39,193 nt of DNA from NCBI GenBank assembly GCA_017483665.1, contig JAFUVM010000090.1:1-39193 (forward strand), written 5' to 3'. Numbering within the stretch: position 1 is the stretch's first letter; each line of letters begins with the position of its first letter. Positions 7,951-16,112 of the stretch are shown here, in pieces. The translations under genes and the position numbers were made by a program. Under the pieces are notes generated by a model. That model made no database searches. It saw nothing but the letters and a program-made list of their open reading frames with translations, and was not told where the DNA came from. This DNA comes from Bacteroidaceae bacterium. GTDB taxonomy: Bacteria; Bacteroidota; Bacteroidia; Bacteroidales; Bacteroidaceae.

Positions 7951-8706
7951 ATGAAAGCCATCATCCTTGCAGCGGGCACGGCCTCACGGCTTCGTCCGCT
8001 CACGTCCAACACACCCAAATGCCTGCTCAAAGTAGGCGAACGAACCCTCCTGCAACGCTCGATGGACGCGCTCATCGAGGCGGGCATCAGCCAGTTCGTC
8101 ATTGTGACGGGCTACTTGCACGAGCAAATCGAAAGCTTCGTCCAGCAGACTTATGGCGACAATATCAGTGTCTGCTTTATCCACAACAAGGACTTTGAGA
8201 CGACCAACAACATCTACTCTCTCTGGCTGGCACGCCCGGAAGCGGAAGGACAGGAGGTCCTGCTGCTCGACAGCGACCTGCTCTACGACGGACAGATCGT
8301 GAAGCGTGTCCTCGCGGACAAACACGAGAATGTCTTGACGCTTATCCGCCACGAGCTGGGCGAAGAGGAGATGAAGGTGGTGACAGACAAGGACGGAGCC
8401 ATCACGGAAATCAGCAAGACCTGCAACCCTGCTACTGCTGCCGGCGAGAGCCTCGGCATAGAGCGCATGGGCAAGGCTTACACGACGGCTCTCTATAAGG
8501 AGCTGGACATCATGATGAACGCCGAGCACCTCGAGAACACGTTCTACGAACTGGCCTTCCTCAGACTCATCACCAAGGCACAGACCTCGAATGACGCCAA
8601 CCTTCGGTTTTCCGTGCTCGACGTCACCGACCTCTTCTCGTGCGAACTCGATACGGTAGAGGATTTCGAGAACGCCAAACAGCACATCCCTGCACATCTC
8701 TTCTGA
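7951..8706 (+). CDS. Nucleotidyltransferase of the LicC/PntC/inositol-phosphate cytidylyltransferase type
   Basis: The start is set at 7951 (MKAIILAAGTASRL), because the upstream GTG frame only translates a heptad repeat. 251 residues with the NTP-binding loop LAAGTASRLRPLT, PKCLLKVGERTLL, the TNNIYSLWLA motif seen in choline-, phosphonate- and inositol-phosphate cytidylyltransferases, and LLLDSDLLYD, which carries the metal-binding aspartates. It would activate a small phosphorylated or phosphono compound as a CDP derivative for the CDP-alcohol phosphotransferase encoded at 5596-6603. Glucose-1-phosphate thymidylyltransferase-like activity is the alternative, but no sugar-nucleotide genes are near. 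Confidence 0.8.
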   Translation: MKAIILAAGTASRLRPLTSNTPKCLLKVGERTLLQRSMDALIEAGISQFVIVTGYLHEQIESFVQQTYGDNISVCFIHNKDFETTNNIYSLWLARPEAEGQEVLLLDSDLLYDGQIVKRVLADKHENVLTLIRHELGEEEMKVVTDKDGAITEISKTCNPATAAGESLGIERMGKAYTTALYKELDIMMNAEHLENTFYELAFLRLITKAQTSNDANLRFSVLDVTDLFSCELDTVEDFENAKQHIPAHLF

Positions 8707-8725
8707 GATTCCCAAGATACTCCCT

Positions 8726-8818
8726 GCCGCTTCCGAAATAAGAGCGTGCCGTGTTCGACATAAGAGCGTGGCGCGTTTGACATAAGAGCGTGCCGTGTTC
8801 GACATAAGAGCGTGGCGT
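8726..8818. repeat. 22-bp period tandem array, core ATAAGAGCG
   Basis: The core ATAAGAGCG starts at 8738, 8760, 8782 and 8804, exactly 22 bp apart. The intervening sequence varies around TTCGAC/TTCCGA and GTGCCGTG/GTGGCGCG. It lies between the nucleotidyltransferase stop and the terminator hairpin. The array shares its core and phase with arrays near 29167 and 38220. Confidence 0.9.
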
Positions 8819-8828
8819 GATAAAAGAA

Positions 8829-8855
8829 GGGGACATTCCTATGCGGAGTGTCCCC
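8829..8855. terminator. Bidirectional terminator-like hairpin
   Basis: GGGGACATTCC at 8829-8839 pairs with GGAGTGTCCCC at 8845-8855 (one G-T pair, loop TATGC). On the minus strand it is followed by a T-rich stretch (TTCTTTT). It sits between convergent units and would end the cobalamin operon after the 54-residue gene. Confidence 0.7.
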
Positions 8856-8876
8856 TTTCGTATGTAAGGTGCCAGG

Positions 8877-9041
8877 TCAGTCTTCGTCGTCCTGGTCCCA
8901 GATGTTCCAACCGTTGTATTCCTTCGCGAGGGCTTCGCTGCCGTCGAGGGTTGAATTGGCTATCTTCAGGCTCTCGGCAATCATCTGTGCTGCCTCTGCC
9001 TCTTCCACCTGCATAGCAGGAATCAAATATGTTTTCTTCAT
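8877..9041 (-). CDS. 54-residue uncharacterised peptide at the end of the cobalamin operon
   Basis: Reads MKKTYLIPAMQVEEAEAAQM, then IAESLKIANSTLDGSEALAK, and ends EYNGWNIWDQDDED. It has no signal peptide or membrane segment. The N-terminus is mildly basic and the C-terminus is aromatic and strongly acidic. It begins 39 nt after the stop of the DUF4465 gene on the same strand and is followed by a terminator-like hairpin, so it is probably the last gene of the riboswitch-controlled operon. As I recall, short proteins with a similar plan (MKKxYxxP start, M(I/L)AxSL middle, acidic W-containing end) are frequent in Prevotella genomes, but I know of no assigned function. Translation is not proven. 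Confidence 0.6.
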   Translation of the reverse strand: MKKTYLIPAMQVEEAEAAQMIAESLKIANSTLDGSEALAKEYNGWNIWDQDDED

Positions 9042-9080
9042 AGTATGCAACTTAACAATTTTGAATTTATCAATTTTGAA

Positions 9081-12000
9081 TTAATAGAGTGTCTTCTTCC
9101 CGTTCACGATGTTGATGCCTTTTTGCAACTTCTGCAGGCGCTGGCCGGCGAGGTTATAGATTTCTTCGCCCTTTAATTCTTCATTCTTAATTCTTAATTC
9201 TTCATTTAAGCCTGTTGCGTCGTCGTTGTCGAAGCGAAGTGCCTTCACGCTGGGGGCGGAAACCTCGATGTAGCCCTTGCCTGCGGCAATCGTGCTTCCT
9301 ACAACAGCCTGATAGAAAGCGATGCCCTCTGTGCCGTTGCCCAGGATGAACTGCTTGCCGTCGGCGGTGACGTCTTCCTTGGCAGCTTTCAGCAGGTTGC
9401 CTTCCAGGGCGGCAGGAGTCGTGGCAGGAGCAGACAGGACGAACATGCCGGGAGTAGCCTTCAGGATAACGGCCTCGCCTGCGGGTGCAGCCGTGACAGG
9501 ATTCAGGTGAACCTGACCTTCAATGACGGATTCTGTTACGGCAAAAGCTTCGCCTGCGGCCTTCGAGAAGTCCACATCCTTCGTTGCAACATAAGTGGCA
9601 TAGCCTGCGGCAGGAACGAACGTGACGTTGCTCTCGGGCAGCACCTCTGTGCCCTTGGCTCCGAAGTTGTCGAAGCAGAAGTAAGCAGGCGTGTTCATGC
9701 CGTAGGTGCCATTGTCTGTGCTGGTCAGCTCGAAGCCAATCTTAGCCACTTCGCCCAGGACGGAGAGGTCGACGTAGCGCCAGTCGTTGATGATGTAGGC
9801 CGTCTTCTCGTCGCGCAGGTCGGCCAGGTAGTATTCCTTCGTGGCGGTCTTGTTGTCGTCGGCATCATAGCCTGTGATGGTCAGCTTGAACCAGTCGCCC
9901 TTGTCGAACTTCTTGGCAGAAGCATCGCCGTTCGTCATCGAAGTGTAGGCATAGCTGCTGTTGGTGATGTAGAAGCCGGGCACTACGGCAGGCTCGGTGA
10001 GCAGCTCTACGTAGCACGGACCGTTGAAGGCAGCAGCATAGGCAACGCCATAGGTTGCAGAGCCGTCGTAGCCGCTGCCCACGATGTTGTTCCACTGGTC
10101 GTCGAGCGTCTCGAACTTCGTCTCGGCGCGGTTGGCGTAGCCGAACCAGTACCAGTAGTCGTAGTCGCTCATGCAGCCGCTGTTGAAGGCGAAGTCGCCG
10201 CTGGTGTAGAACTCGCGTTCGTCGTCGTCCTCTGTGCTGACGCTCATGTGTCCGTCGACAGGCTCGGTGATGTCCTCAACGTCCTCGAAGGTGGCAACGG
10301 CCAGAGTGACGGGCATGTCGACATCAACCGTCAGGGCAGGAACACGACCGAAGACGGCCGACTGCGAGATGGCGGTGAAGTTGGGAGCACGGCCTGTCAG
10401 CTTCGACGTGGAACGATGGTTGCCGACGGGGTCACCGAAACCGCCGATGCCCAGGACACCGTCGCTGAGCTCAATCTCTTTCTCCGTCCAGTCCTCAGGC
10501 ACGGTGAAGGTGACAGACTGCGCAGCGGCGTTGGAGCCGAATGTGTACTGGTTGGCCTTGCCGTTCTTTACGGTAATGCCTTCCGTTGCCTTCTTGTAAG
10601 ATAAGCCTGCCGAGAAGTTGTGGATGCCTGCCAGCTTGCCTGCGGGGTGATAGAGACCTGTGTACTGTACGGTGACTTCATCGCCGGGCTTCACGCTCGT
10701 CACGCTCTCGCCGCCCACGAGGATGTCGCGGTGGCAAGGCTTGGCGGTCAGCACCTGATAGAGGCTCTTGCCGGCTGCGTCGGTCAGGCAGACGATGTTG
10801 CGGCCCTTGGTGAGGTGCAGGGTATAGCTTCCGTCGTCGTTCTTCGTCACGCCTTCCGCAGAGAAGCCGTTATAGGAAGCGGCATTGGTGCCGATGACGG
10901 GACGGGCCAGGGTGACGGAGGCCACGCCTTCGGGTGTGAAGGTATAGTCGAAGCCGTCCTCTGTGTCGAGGTAGTAGAGCACGTCGAACTCGGCATCGAC
11001 ATTCTCCATCGAGAGCTTGGTGTCGATGGGATCGCCGCCGCCCCAGGGCGTCACAGTGGTTAGGTAGTCCTTATTAATAATAATGTTGGGCGTGATGTCG
11101 GTGGCAGCCTGGCCTACGGTAACGACGAAGGCTGCTGTGTTCTCCGGCCAGATGGCTCCCCAGTCGGCGCCGCCCACGAAGTCCTTCTTCGTCGTGCCGC
11201 TCCAGGTGTTGAGGTGAATGGCATCGTAGGTAACGAGCACGATGGCTGTGCCTTCGCCCACGGCGGTCAGGAGCTCGTCCTCTATCTTCACAACGGAATC
11301 ATCCTCCTGTCCGTTCACGTCCACGACGGTGAAGTGGAAGTCGGGCTCGATGAAGTAGTTGCTCGTGATGCCGTCGATGAGTTCCCAGTTGCGCAGGGGC
11401 AGCAGGTCGTAGGTGTCGCCTGCGCCGTCGAGCTGCAAGTGGCCTGCGGGATTGATGTTGAGGAACATGTCGCCCACGTTGTAGCCGCCGTTGGAAGCGA
11501 CGTCGCGGTCGATGAACTTCGGGTCCTTGGCCGTCAGGTCCTCGTCGGTGAAGGCGAGTTCAGGACGCTTCGCCTCGTCGATGCTCATGGTGAAGATGCC
11601 GCCTTGCGTCAGCTTGCCGGGAGCCGAGACGCGGTAGTTGTACTGCTGCTTGTCGGCCAGGCGATAGGTGTAGCTCTTGGTGCTGCCTTCGGTAGCGACG
11701 CTCTCGGGAGCCACTTCCTTGAACTTCACGAAGTGGGCCGTCTTTGTGCCTATGAACAGGGAAGCGTCGGCAGGTACGCTGATGGTGTAGAGCTGGCTCA
11801 TGGGAGCCTCGGCCTGGATGGTCGTGTTGAAGTTGACGGTTCCCGTGTAGGTGACGGGCAGATAGCCTTCTGCCTGGTGCTCTGCGGAGGGAACGAGGTC
11901 GACGTAGTAGGTGTTGCCGTTGAAGACGAGGAACATCTTGTGGCCGTTCGTGTACTCGCCCATCGTGGTGTTCACTTCGTTGCCGGCTTTGTCCGTCACC

Positions 12001-12356
12001 TTCACGCTGAGGTTATAGTCGGTGCCGTACGCCCAGTCGGCGTTCTTCACGTTTACCTCTGGCGAGAAGATGGAGAAGGCCGTGTTGTCGGCGTTGATGT
12101 CGAGCTGGATGGTGCCGGAGACGGTCTCGCCGTCGGCAGCCGTGGCCGTCAGGAGATAGCACCCTTCGGGAGCTTCGAAGGTGTACTTGTTTCCGCTGGC
12201 AGGTTCGCCCACTTCGACATTTTCGCTGGTAGCTGTGTTGACCAGCGACTGGATAAGTTTGCTCTTGGCGTTCATCGTCACCGTGACTTCCGTGGCAAGG
12301 GCGTTGCCGGCGGTCAGCAGGGAGATTGCCATGAGACTCAGTAGTTGTCTTTTCAT
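9081..12356 (-). CDS. Large secreted DUF4465 protein of the corrinoid-uptake operon
   Basis: 1091 residues with a Sec signal peptide (MKRQLLSLMAISLLTAGNALA). Residues ~20-680 form beta-rich repeats of unknown type, including a stretch with NFSAGLSYKK and a GDPVGNHRSTSKLTG segment. Residues ~690-897 match DUF4465: FEDVEDI, then FAFNSGCMSDYDYWYWFGYA, GSGYDGSATYGVAYA and AYFCFDNFGAKG. As I recall, DUF4465 proteins are common near Bacteroidetes B12 loci, and BtuH-type cobalamin binders are related; I could not check this. The C-terminus ends in the tail IYNLAGQRL...INIVNGKKTLY. Just before it, a heptad repeat (9175-9202) is translated as NEELRIKNEELK. It lies 40 nt after the BtuG-like gene in the same operon. 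The likely role is a surface or secreted corrinoid-binding or complex-capture protein. Confidence 0.75.
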   Translation of the reverse strand: MKRQLLSLMAISLLTAGNALATEVTVTMNAKSKLIQSLVNTATSENVEVGEPASGNKYTFEAPEGCYLLTATAADGETVSGTIQLDINADNTAFSIFSPEVNVKNADWAYGTDYNLSVKVTDKAGNEVNTTMGEYTNGHKMFLVFNGNTYYVDLVPSAEHQAEGYLPVTYTGTVNFNTTIQAEAPMSQLYTISVPADASLFIGTKTAHFVKFKEVAPESVATEGSTKSYTYRLADKQQYNYRVSAPGKLTQGGIFTMSIDEAKRPELAFTDEDLTAKDPKFIDRDVASNGGYNVGDMFLNINPAGHLQLDGAGDTYDLLPLRNWELIDGITSNYFIEPDFHFTVVDVNGQEDDSVVKIEDELLTAVGEGTAIVLVTYDAIHLNTWSGTTKKDFVGGADWGAIWPENTAAFVVTVGQAATDITPNIIINKDYLTTVTPWGGGDPIDTKLSMENVDAEFDVLYYLDTEDGFDYTFTPEGVASVTLARPVIGTNAASYNGFSAEGVTKNDDGSYTLHLTKGRNIVCLTDAAGKSLYQVLTAKPCHRDILVGGESVTSVKPGDEVTVQYTGLYHPAGKLAGIHNFSAGLSYKKATEGITVKNGKANQYTFGSNAAAQSVTFTVPEDWTEKEIELSDGVLGIGGFGDPVGNHRSTSKLTGRAPNFTAISQSAVFGRVPALTVDVDMPVTLAVATFEDVEDITEPVDGHMSVSTEDDDEREFYTSGDFAFNSGCMSDYDYWYWFGYANRAETKFETLDDQWNNIVGSGYDGSATYGVAYAAAFNGPCYVELLTEPAVVPGFYITNSSYAYTSMTNGDASAKKFDKGDWFKLTITGYDADDNKTATKEYYLADLRDEKTAYIINDWRYVDLSVLGEVAKIGFELTSTDNGTYGMNTPAYFCFDNFGAKGTEVLPESNVTFVPAAGYATYVATKDVDFSKAAGEAFAVTESVIEGQVHLNPVTAAPAGEAVILKATPGMFVLSAPATTPAALEGNLLKAAKEDVTADGKQFILGNGTEGIAFYQAVVGSTIAAGKGYIEVSAPSVKALRFDNDDATGLNEELRIKNEELKGEEIYNLAGQRLQKLQKGINIVNGKKTLY
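9175..9202. repeat. Heptanucleotide tract inside the DUF4465 coding sequence
   Basis: Four 7-bp units (AATTCTT, CATTCTT, AATTCTT, AATTCTT) lie within the gene and encode a charged linker NEELRIKNEEL just ahead of the conserved C-terminal tail. The same kind of tract is intergenic elsewhere in the window. Confidence 0.85.
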
Positions 12357-12396
12357 GCTGTGTTAAACTTTAATGGTTAGTATTTGGTGATTGATG

Positions 12397-13671
12397 TCAT
12401 TTCGTGAAGAGAGTCTTCTTTCCGTCCTTGACGTAGATGTTGCCGCGTCGCATCGTGGCCCGGTCGGCGACACGTCCCTGGAGGTCGTACCACACGTCGT
12501 CCGGCGTCTCACGACACGTGATTCCGCCGATGCCGTCGTAGTATCCTGCCGGAGCCACAGCCAGGAAGTGCCCGGGATTGATGTAGACCTTGTGCTTGCC
12601 CAGCAGCTGTCCGGCGGGCGACCATTGGTAGAGGTAGCCTGCGCCTTCGAACGAACCGGCATCCGTGCCGTAGATGTAGCCTGTATAGGGGTTGACGTAG
12701 ATGCCGTAGGGCTGGGTCATGGCGGCAAAGTCGCTGCCCACGGAGCCTGGGAGCGAACGCGAGATGCCGTTTGCCCCGCGGCTCTCTATCATCTGGCGGG
12801 GATTGATGGTGAGGTAGGAGAACTCGTATTCGCCTGTGATGTACGAGAAGTCCGAGCCGACGACGAGGAAGCTGCCGTCGGTGGTCGTGCAGTTGTAGGT
12901 GGCGGGATAGTTGAAGCGGACGAAGCAGTCGTCCGAGGTGAGTGCCTTCGCGCAATCGAAGATAAGTCCGCAGGCCGTCGTCTCGTAGTAGTCGCCCGAA
13001 GAGTTGATGCAAAGGTAGCGTCCGCTCTGCGACATCTCGCCGAAGAGGTTGGGAACATGTGTGTCGATGTTCTTCTCCAAAGTCATCGTGCTGGCATTGA
13101 CGATGCTTACCGTCGTCTCGTAGTCATGGTCGCCCTCCTGTTCGGCATAACCACCGGTGTTGGCGATGAAGAGGCGTCCGTCGTAGAGCGCGATGCCCTC
13201 AGGTTCGTAGCCCACCTCGCAGGCGCCCACCACCTTGAAGTTGCCGAGGTCGATTTTAGCCACGTAGCCTTTCGTGAAGTATCGCGTGCCGTAGACGGTC
13301 TCGCACTCGTGGCCGTAGCTGGTGACGTAGACGTACTTGTCGTCGGAGCACAGGCGGCGGTTATTGGGGATGTCCTCCGTGGCGGCAACGGCATAGCCCG
13401 AGGGCGTGATGAACTGCACGATGTTCGACCAGTTGATGGCAATGGCGATGAGGTTGTCGTTAATCTGGATGATGTCGTTGGGCGTGTCGCCGAGCTTGCG
13501 TCCGTTCTTGTCGCGGAACCATTGGTTGCTCACCACGGAGCCGTTCTCGAAGTACGTCAGCCGCCCGTTGTCGGCCTGCCACATGCCTTCGTTCAGAAGG
13601 ATAATCTTCTCCTCTGCGCGCGCGCCTATTATATATAATGTAAGGAGAAGAAGAGTAAAACATTGTTTCAT
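12397..13671 (-). CDS. btuG: BtuG-like beta-propeller (DUF5074/YncE-type) corrinoid-binding protein
   Basis: 424 residues. Sec signal peptide MKQCFTLLLLTLYIIGARA, with no lipobox. The body contains beta-propeller strands such as GRLTYFENGSVVSNQWF, DTPNDIIQINDNLIAIAINW, YVAKIDLGNFKVVGACEVGY, EPEGIALYDGRLFIANTGGY and QPYGIYVNPYTGYIYGTDAG, as in DUF5074 proteins. BtuG is known to bind cobalamin very tightly on the outer surface and to sit on BtuB. The gene lies 42 nt downstream of a BtuB-like receptor, itself downstream of a cobalamin riboswitch, which fits that role. Unlike the classical lipoprotein form, this copy has a C-terminal tail WYDLQGR...IYVKDGKKTLF, implying another way of surface retention. 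The symbol rests on context and fold, not on ligand residues. Confidence 0.75.
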   Translation of the reverse strand: MKQCFTLLLLTLYIIGARAEEKIILLNEGMWQADNGRLTYFENGSVVSNQWFRDKNGRKLGDTPNDIIQINDNLIAIAINWSNIVQFITPSGYAVAATEDIPNNRRLCSDDKYVYVTSYGHECETVYGTRYFTKGYVAKIDLGNFKVVGACEVGYEPEGIALYDGRLFIANTGGYAEQEGDHDYETTVSIVNASTMTLEKNIDTHVPNLFGEMSQSGRYLCINSSGDYYETTACGLIFDCAKALTSDDCFVRFNYPATYNCTTTDGSFLVVGSDFSYITGEYEFSYLTINPRQMIESRGANGISRSLPGSVGSDFAAMTQPYGIYVNPYTGYIYGTDAGSFEGAGYLYQWSPAGQLLGKHKVYINPGHFLAVAPAGYYDGIGGITCRETPDDVWYDLQGRVADRATMRRGNIYVKDGKKTLFTK

Positions 13672-13713
13672 ATCTTTCAGAGTGCTTTGTTCGACGTTTA
13701 TTTATGAGTTGAA

Positions 13714-15795
13714 TTAAATTCCAAAGGACAGGGTTAGCTTGTAGTTGCGGCCCGGCATGGGGTAGCGCGGGATGTGTTCGTACTGGATGTCGAGCACGTC
13801 GCACACTTCCAGGCAAAGGCCGACGCTGGTCTGGGCGAGAATCCTGGGCTGACGCTTCCCATAGAAGAGGCGGTAGATGCGGTCCACAGTCGTGTTATAC
13901 TGCAGCTTCATGTCGACGTTATGGTAAGGCTCCAGGATGTCCTCGGGGTCGGCTTTGCTCCACATGCGTTCGCCGACGTAGAGGTAGGACGTCGTGAACT
14001 GCAACGTACGCCAGCCGGCGATGGCGGTGAGGCCGGTCGAGAAGGCAGGCGCATAGCAGATGGGCTTGTCGTACATGTCTTCGTCCTCGGGGTCGGTACG
14101 GTCCACGTCGCGCTGCCAGGTGATGGTGTTCAGGAGCGAGAAGGCCCATTGTCCCGTTCGCATGTGTGCCTTGATCGTGGCGTTCAGGCCGCGGCAGAAC
14201 GTCTGGCCGTAGTTCATCATGGACCACGTGTAAGTGCCCTTCATGGGAAGGCAGACGATGCGGTTCTCTATCTTGTTCCAGTAGACGTCAGCCTGAGCTG
14301 AGAGGTCGAAAGTTGAACGGCGGGCGTTGAGAGCCGTATGATACTCCAGCCCGACGTTGAACTGCTTGGTGTATTCGGGCTTCAGGCTGCGGTTGCCCGA
14401 CTGCGTGTAGTAGAGGTCGTTGAGCGTGGGCGCACGGAAAATCTGTTTGTACCAGCCCCTGAGGGTGACGCCGGCCAGGGTGTAAGCCAGCGACGCGGCG
14501 GGCGTCCAGCGGTCCAGCGGGTCGGCAGCCCCGGCATTCACGAAGGTGTCGTCGCTGTAGTGCTGGTGGAGCACCGATGCCGCCGCTTGGATGCCGTGGT
14601 AGTTCATTTGTGCGGCAAACACCTGCTTCTGGTCGAGCCGCTTCACGTCCTCGAAGCGTTTCAGGTCGGCGCTGAGGAAACTGTAGCGGATGTCGTAGCT
14701 CGTGGAGAGCGTCAGCCAAGGCCAGGGCATGGCGGCATAGCAGAAGGCGGCATAGGCATCCTGCTGCCGGTAGTGATTGTCCACGCGTGGCGTGTTCTGG
14801 TTCTCAGGATAGTTGGTATTGTAGCGCAGGTATTCGTTCGCGTACTTGGCGTTTATCTTGACGATGTTCTTCTCCATGAAACGCGCCTGATAGCTGGCCT
14901 GCACGAAGAAGTCGCGGTCCCATTCGCGCCCCACGTTGGTGTACTTGTCGCTCAGACGGCGCACGATGCCGCCAGGACAGCCGCGCTCGGAGTCGTAGTA
15001 ATATATGTGCGAGGAGAAGCCTCCACGGAAGAGTGCCGCCTCGACGCGCCCGTAGCGGATGTCGCTGTTGGCTCGGTGGCCCACCGTGTCCTCGTACTCC
15101 GACTTGTAGCGGAAGGGGTAGTCGCCGCGAGAGGTGCAGTATTCGCCGTCGATGAAGCCCTGCCATCCGCGCCAGCAGAACTGGGCGTTGGCCTTCGCCA
15201 TCCACGTGGAGAACGAAGCCCTGCGGAGCTGCACGGAGACGCTGTCGGTGGTGGGGCGGCGCGTCTGCAGGTAGACGGTGGCGCCCGACGCGTACTCGCT
15301 GGCCGACTGGCAGTAGTCGAGCTTGTTGGCATTGTAGAGCGAGACCGACTCCATCGAAGAGAGCGAGAACTTGCCCAGGTCGACGGTGCCGTTCTGCGCG
15401 TTCGTCAGACGTATGCCGTCCACGTAGACACCCACATGTTGGGAGCCCAGCGAACGCACATTGACAGTCTTCAGTCCGCCCAGCCCGCCGTAGTCTTTTA
15501 TCTGTACGCCCGAGAAGTACTTCAGCGCATCGGCCACCGACGTGGTGCTGAGCGCCTGCAGGTCGGCTCCGCTCAACGTCTGCGACGTGGCAATGGTGCG
15601 CTTGGGCTGCCGTGCCGCCACGGTCACCTCGTGCAGCTGCCGGGTGCTGTCATTTTCCTCTCCCACAAAAGGGGGGTGGGGGGTCTTATCTTGATTCTGC
15701 GCACTGGCACTTACAGTCGCAGCAAATGCCAGTACGATAGCCAGAATCGCATGCAGATAGTAATTTCTTTTCTCAGTCATTCCGTTGTTTTTCAT
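13714..15795 (-). CDS. btuB: TonB-dependent outer-membrane receptor, BtuB-like (corrinoid import)
   Basis: 693 residues. The start is at 15795 (MKNNGMTEKRNYYLHAI), or 15 nt later; a signal peptide ends near SASAQ. A plug domain covers ~45-150 (LSGADLQALSTTSVADALKY, LKTVNVRSLGSQHVGVYVDG), followed by a 22-strand-type barrel ending in a C-terminal aromatic strand (YKLTLSFGI). There is no N-terminal carboxypeptidase-like domain, so it is BtuB-type rather than SusC-type. Residues between the signal peptide and the plug (DKTPHPPFVGEEN) are translated from a GC-rich repeat also found in rimM. The cobalamin riboswitch directly upstream and the BtuG-like gene directly downstream support corrinoid uptake, energised by TonB. 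Confidence 0.85.
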   Translation of the reverse strand: MKNNGMTEKRNYYLHAILAIVLAFAATVSASAQNQDKTPHPPFVGEENDSTRQLHEVTVAARQPKRTIATSQTLSGADLQALSTTSVADALKYFSGVQIKDYGGLGGLKTVNVRSLGSQHVGVYVDGIRLTNAQNGTVDLGKFSLSSMESVSLYNANKLDYCQSASEYASGATVYLQTRRPTTDSVSVQLRRASFSTWMAKANAQFCWRGWQGFIDGEYCTSRGDYPFRYKSEYEDTVGHRANSDIRYGRVEAALFRGGFSSHIYYYDSERGCPGGIVRRLSDKYTNVGREWDRDFFVQASYQARFMEKNIVKINAKYANEYLRYNTNYPENQNTPRVDNHYRQQDAYAAFCYAAMPWPWLTLSTSYDIRYSFLSADLKRFEDVKRLDQKQVFAAQMNYHGIQAAASVLHQHYSDDTFVNAGAADPLDRWTPAASLAYTLAGVTLRGWYKQIFRAPTLNDLYYTQSGNRSLKPEYTKQFNVGLEYHTALNARRSTFDLSAQADVYWNKIENRIVCLPMKGTYTWSMMNYGQTFCRGLNATIKAHMRTGQWAFSLLNTITWQRDVDRTDPEDEDMYDKPICYAPAFSTGLTAIAGWRTLQFTTSYLYVGERMWSKADPEDILEPYHNVDMKLQYNTTVDRIYRLFYGKRQPRILAQTSVGLCLEVCDVLDIQYEHIPRYPMPGRNYKLTLSFGI
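15658..15690. repeat. GC-rich interspersed element inside the TonB receptor gene
   Basis: CTCTCCCACAAAAGGGG at 15658 runs on through TGGGGGGTCTTAT to 15689. The same arrangement (CTCTCCC, A-run, G-run, TGGGGGGTCTTAT) occurs at 27366-27395 at the start of rimM. Here it is read on the minus strand and adds a proline-rich segment after the signal peptide. Confidence 0.8.
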
Positions 15796-15814
15796 TTCAG
15801 ATCATACCTCATGG

Positions 15815-15853
15815 ATGCCGACAGACAATTCCGCACGGACGCTTTGTCCGGCA
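15815..15853 (-). promoter_or_regulatory. Candidate riboswitch expression-platform hairpin
   Basis: On the minus strand TGCCGGACAA can pair with TTGTC...CGGCA across a loop, with a 2-nt bulge, about 20 nt before the receptor start codon. It lies between the B12 box and the ATG, where a cobalamin riboswitch would control translation or termination. The fold was drawn by eye. Confidence 0.35.
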
Positions 15854-15924
15854 GAACTGAAGCCAGTGACACTTCGATTGTTGTGCTTTCTCCATATCCT
15901 TGTCCCGAGGCTGGTCTGTTTCTA

Positions 15925-16112
15925 TGCAGAGTGGCAGGTTTCCTGGCTCTTGCCCGGCAGCGCGTCTTCCCAGGGGTCATTTTCCCCCAGTGACGTGTTG
16001 GTGCGCTGCACGCAGAAGGCAATTACAGTAGCGGGCACTGCTCCGGTCTTCCACCGGATTCCCTCTCTACCCGTCGTTCCCTGCGGAAAGGCGGGTATCA
16101 CCATTTGCGCCG
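15925..16112 (-). promoter_or_regulatory. Cobalamin (B12) riboswitch
   Basis: The minus strand carries the B12 box AGCCAGGAAACCTGCC at 15948-15933. Upstream are the other conserved blocks in the expected order: GGTGATACCCGCC near 16102, GGGAATCCGGTGGAAGACCG, then GCAGTGCCCGCTACTGTAAT, and CACTGGGGGAAAATGACCCC before the box. This is the standard adenosyl/methylcobalamin aptamer layout. A promoter -7 box sits directly before it and the BtuB-like gene follows by about 140 nt, so the whole corrinoid operon should be repressed when cobalamin is plentiful. Confidence 0.95.

Noticed and set aside
8877-9041. Considered as a RiPP or lasso-type precursor peptide
   Set aside because: There is no modifying enzyme, protease or transporter of that type nearby and no double-Gly or other leader motif, so it is kept only as an uncharacterised small gene.
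14338-15993. Long plus-strand open frame opposite the TonB receptor and riboswitch
   Set aside because: It crosses the riboswitch and the receptor gene on the wrong strand and has no recognisable motif; it is a shadow of the minus-strand gene.
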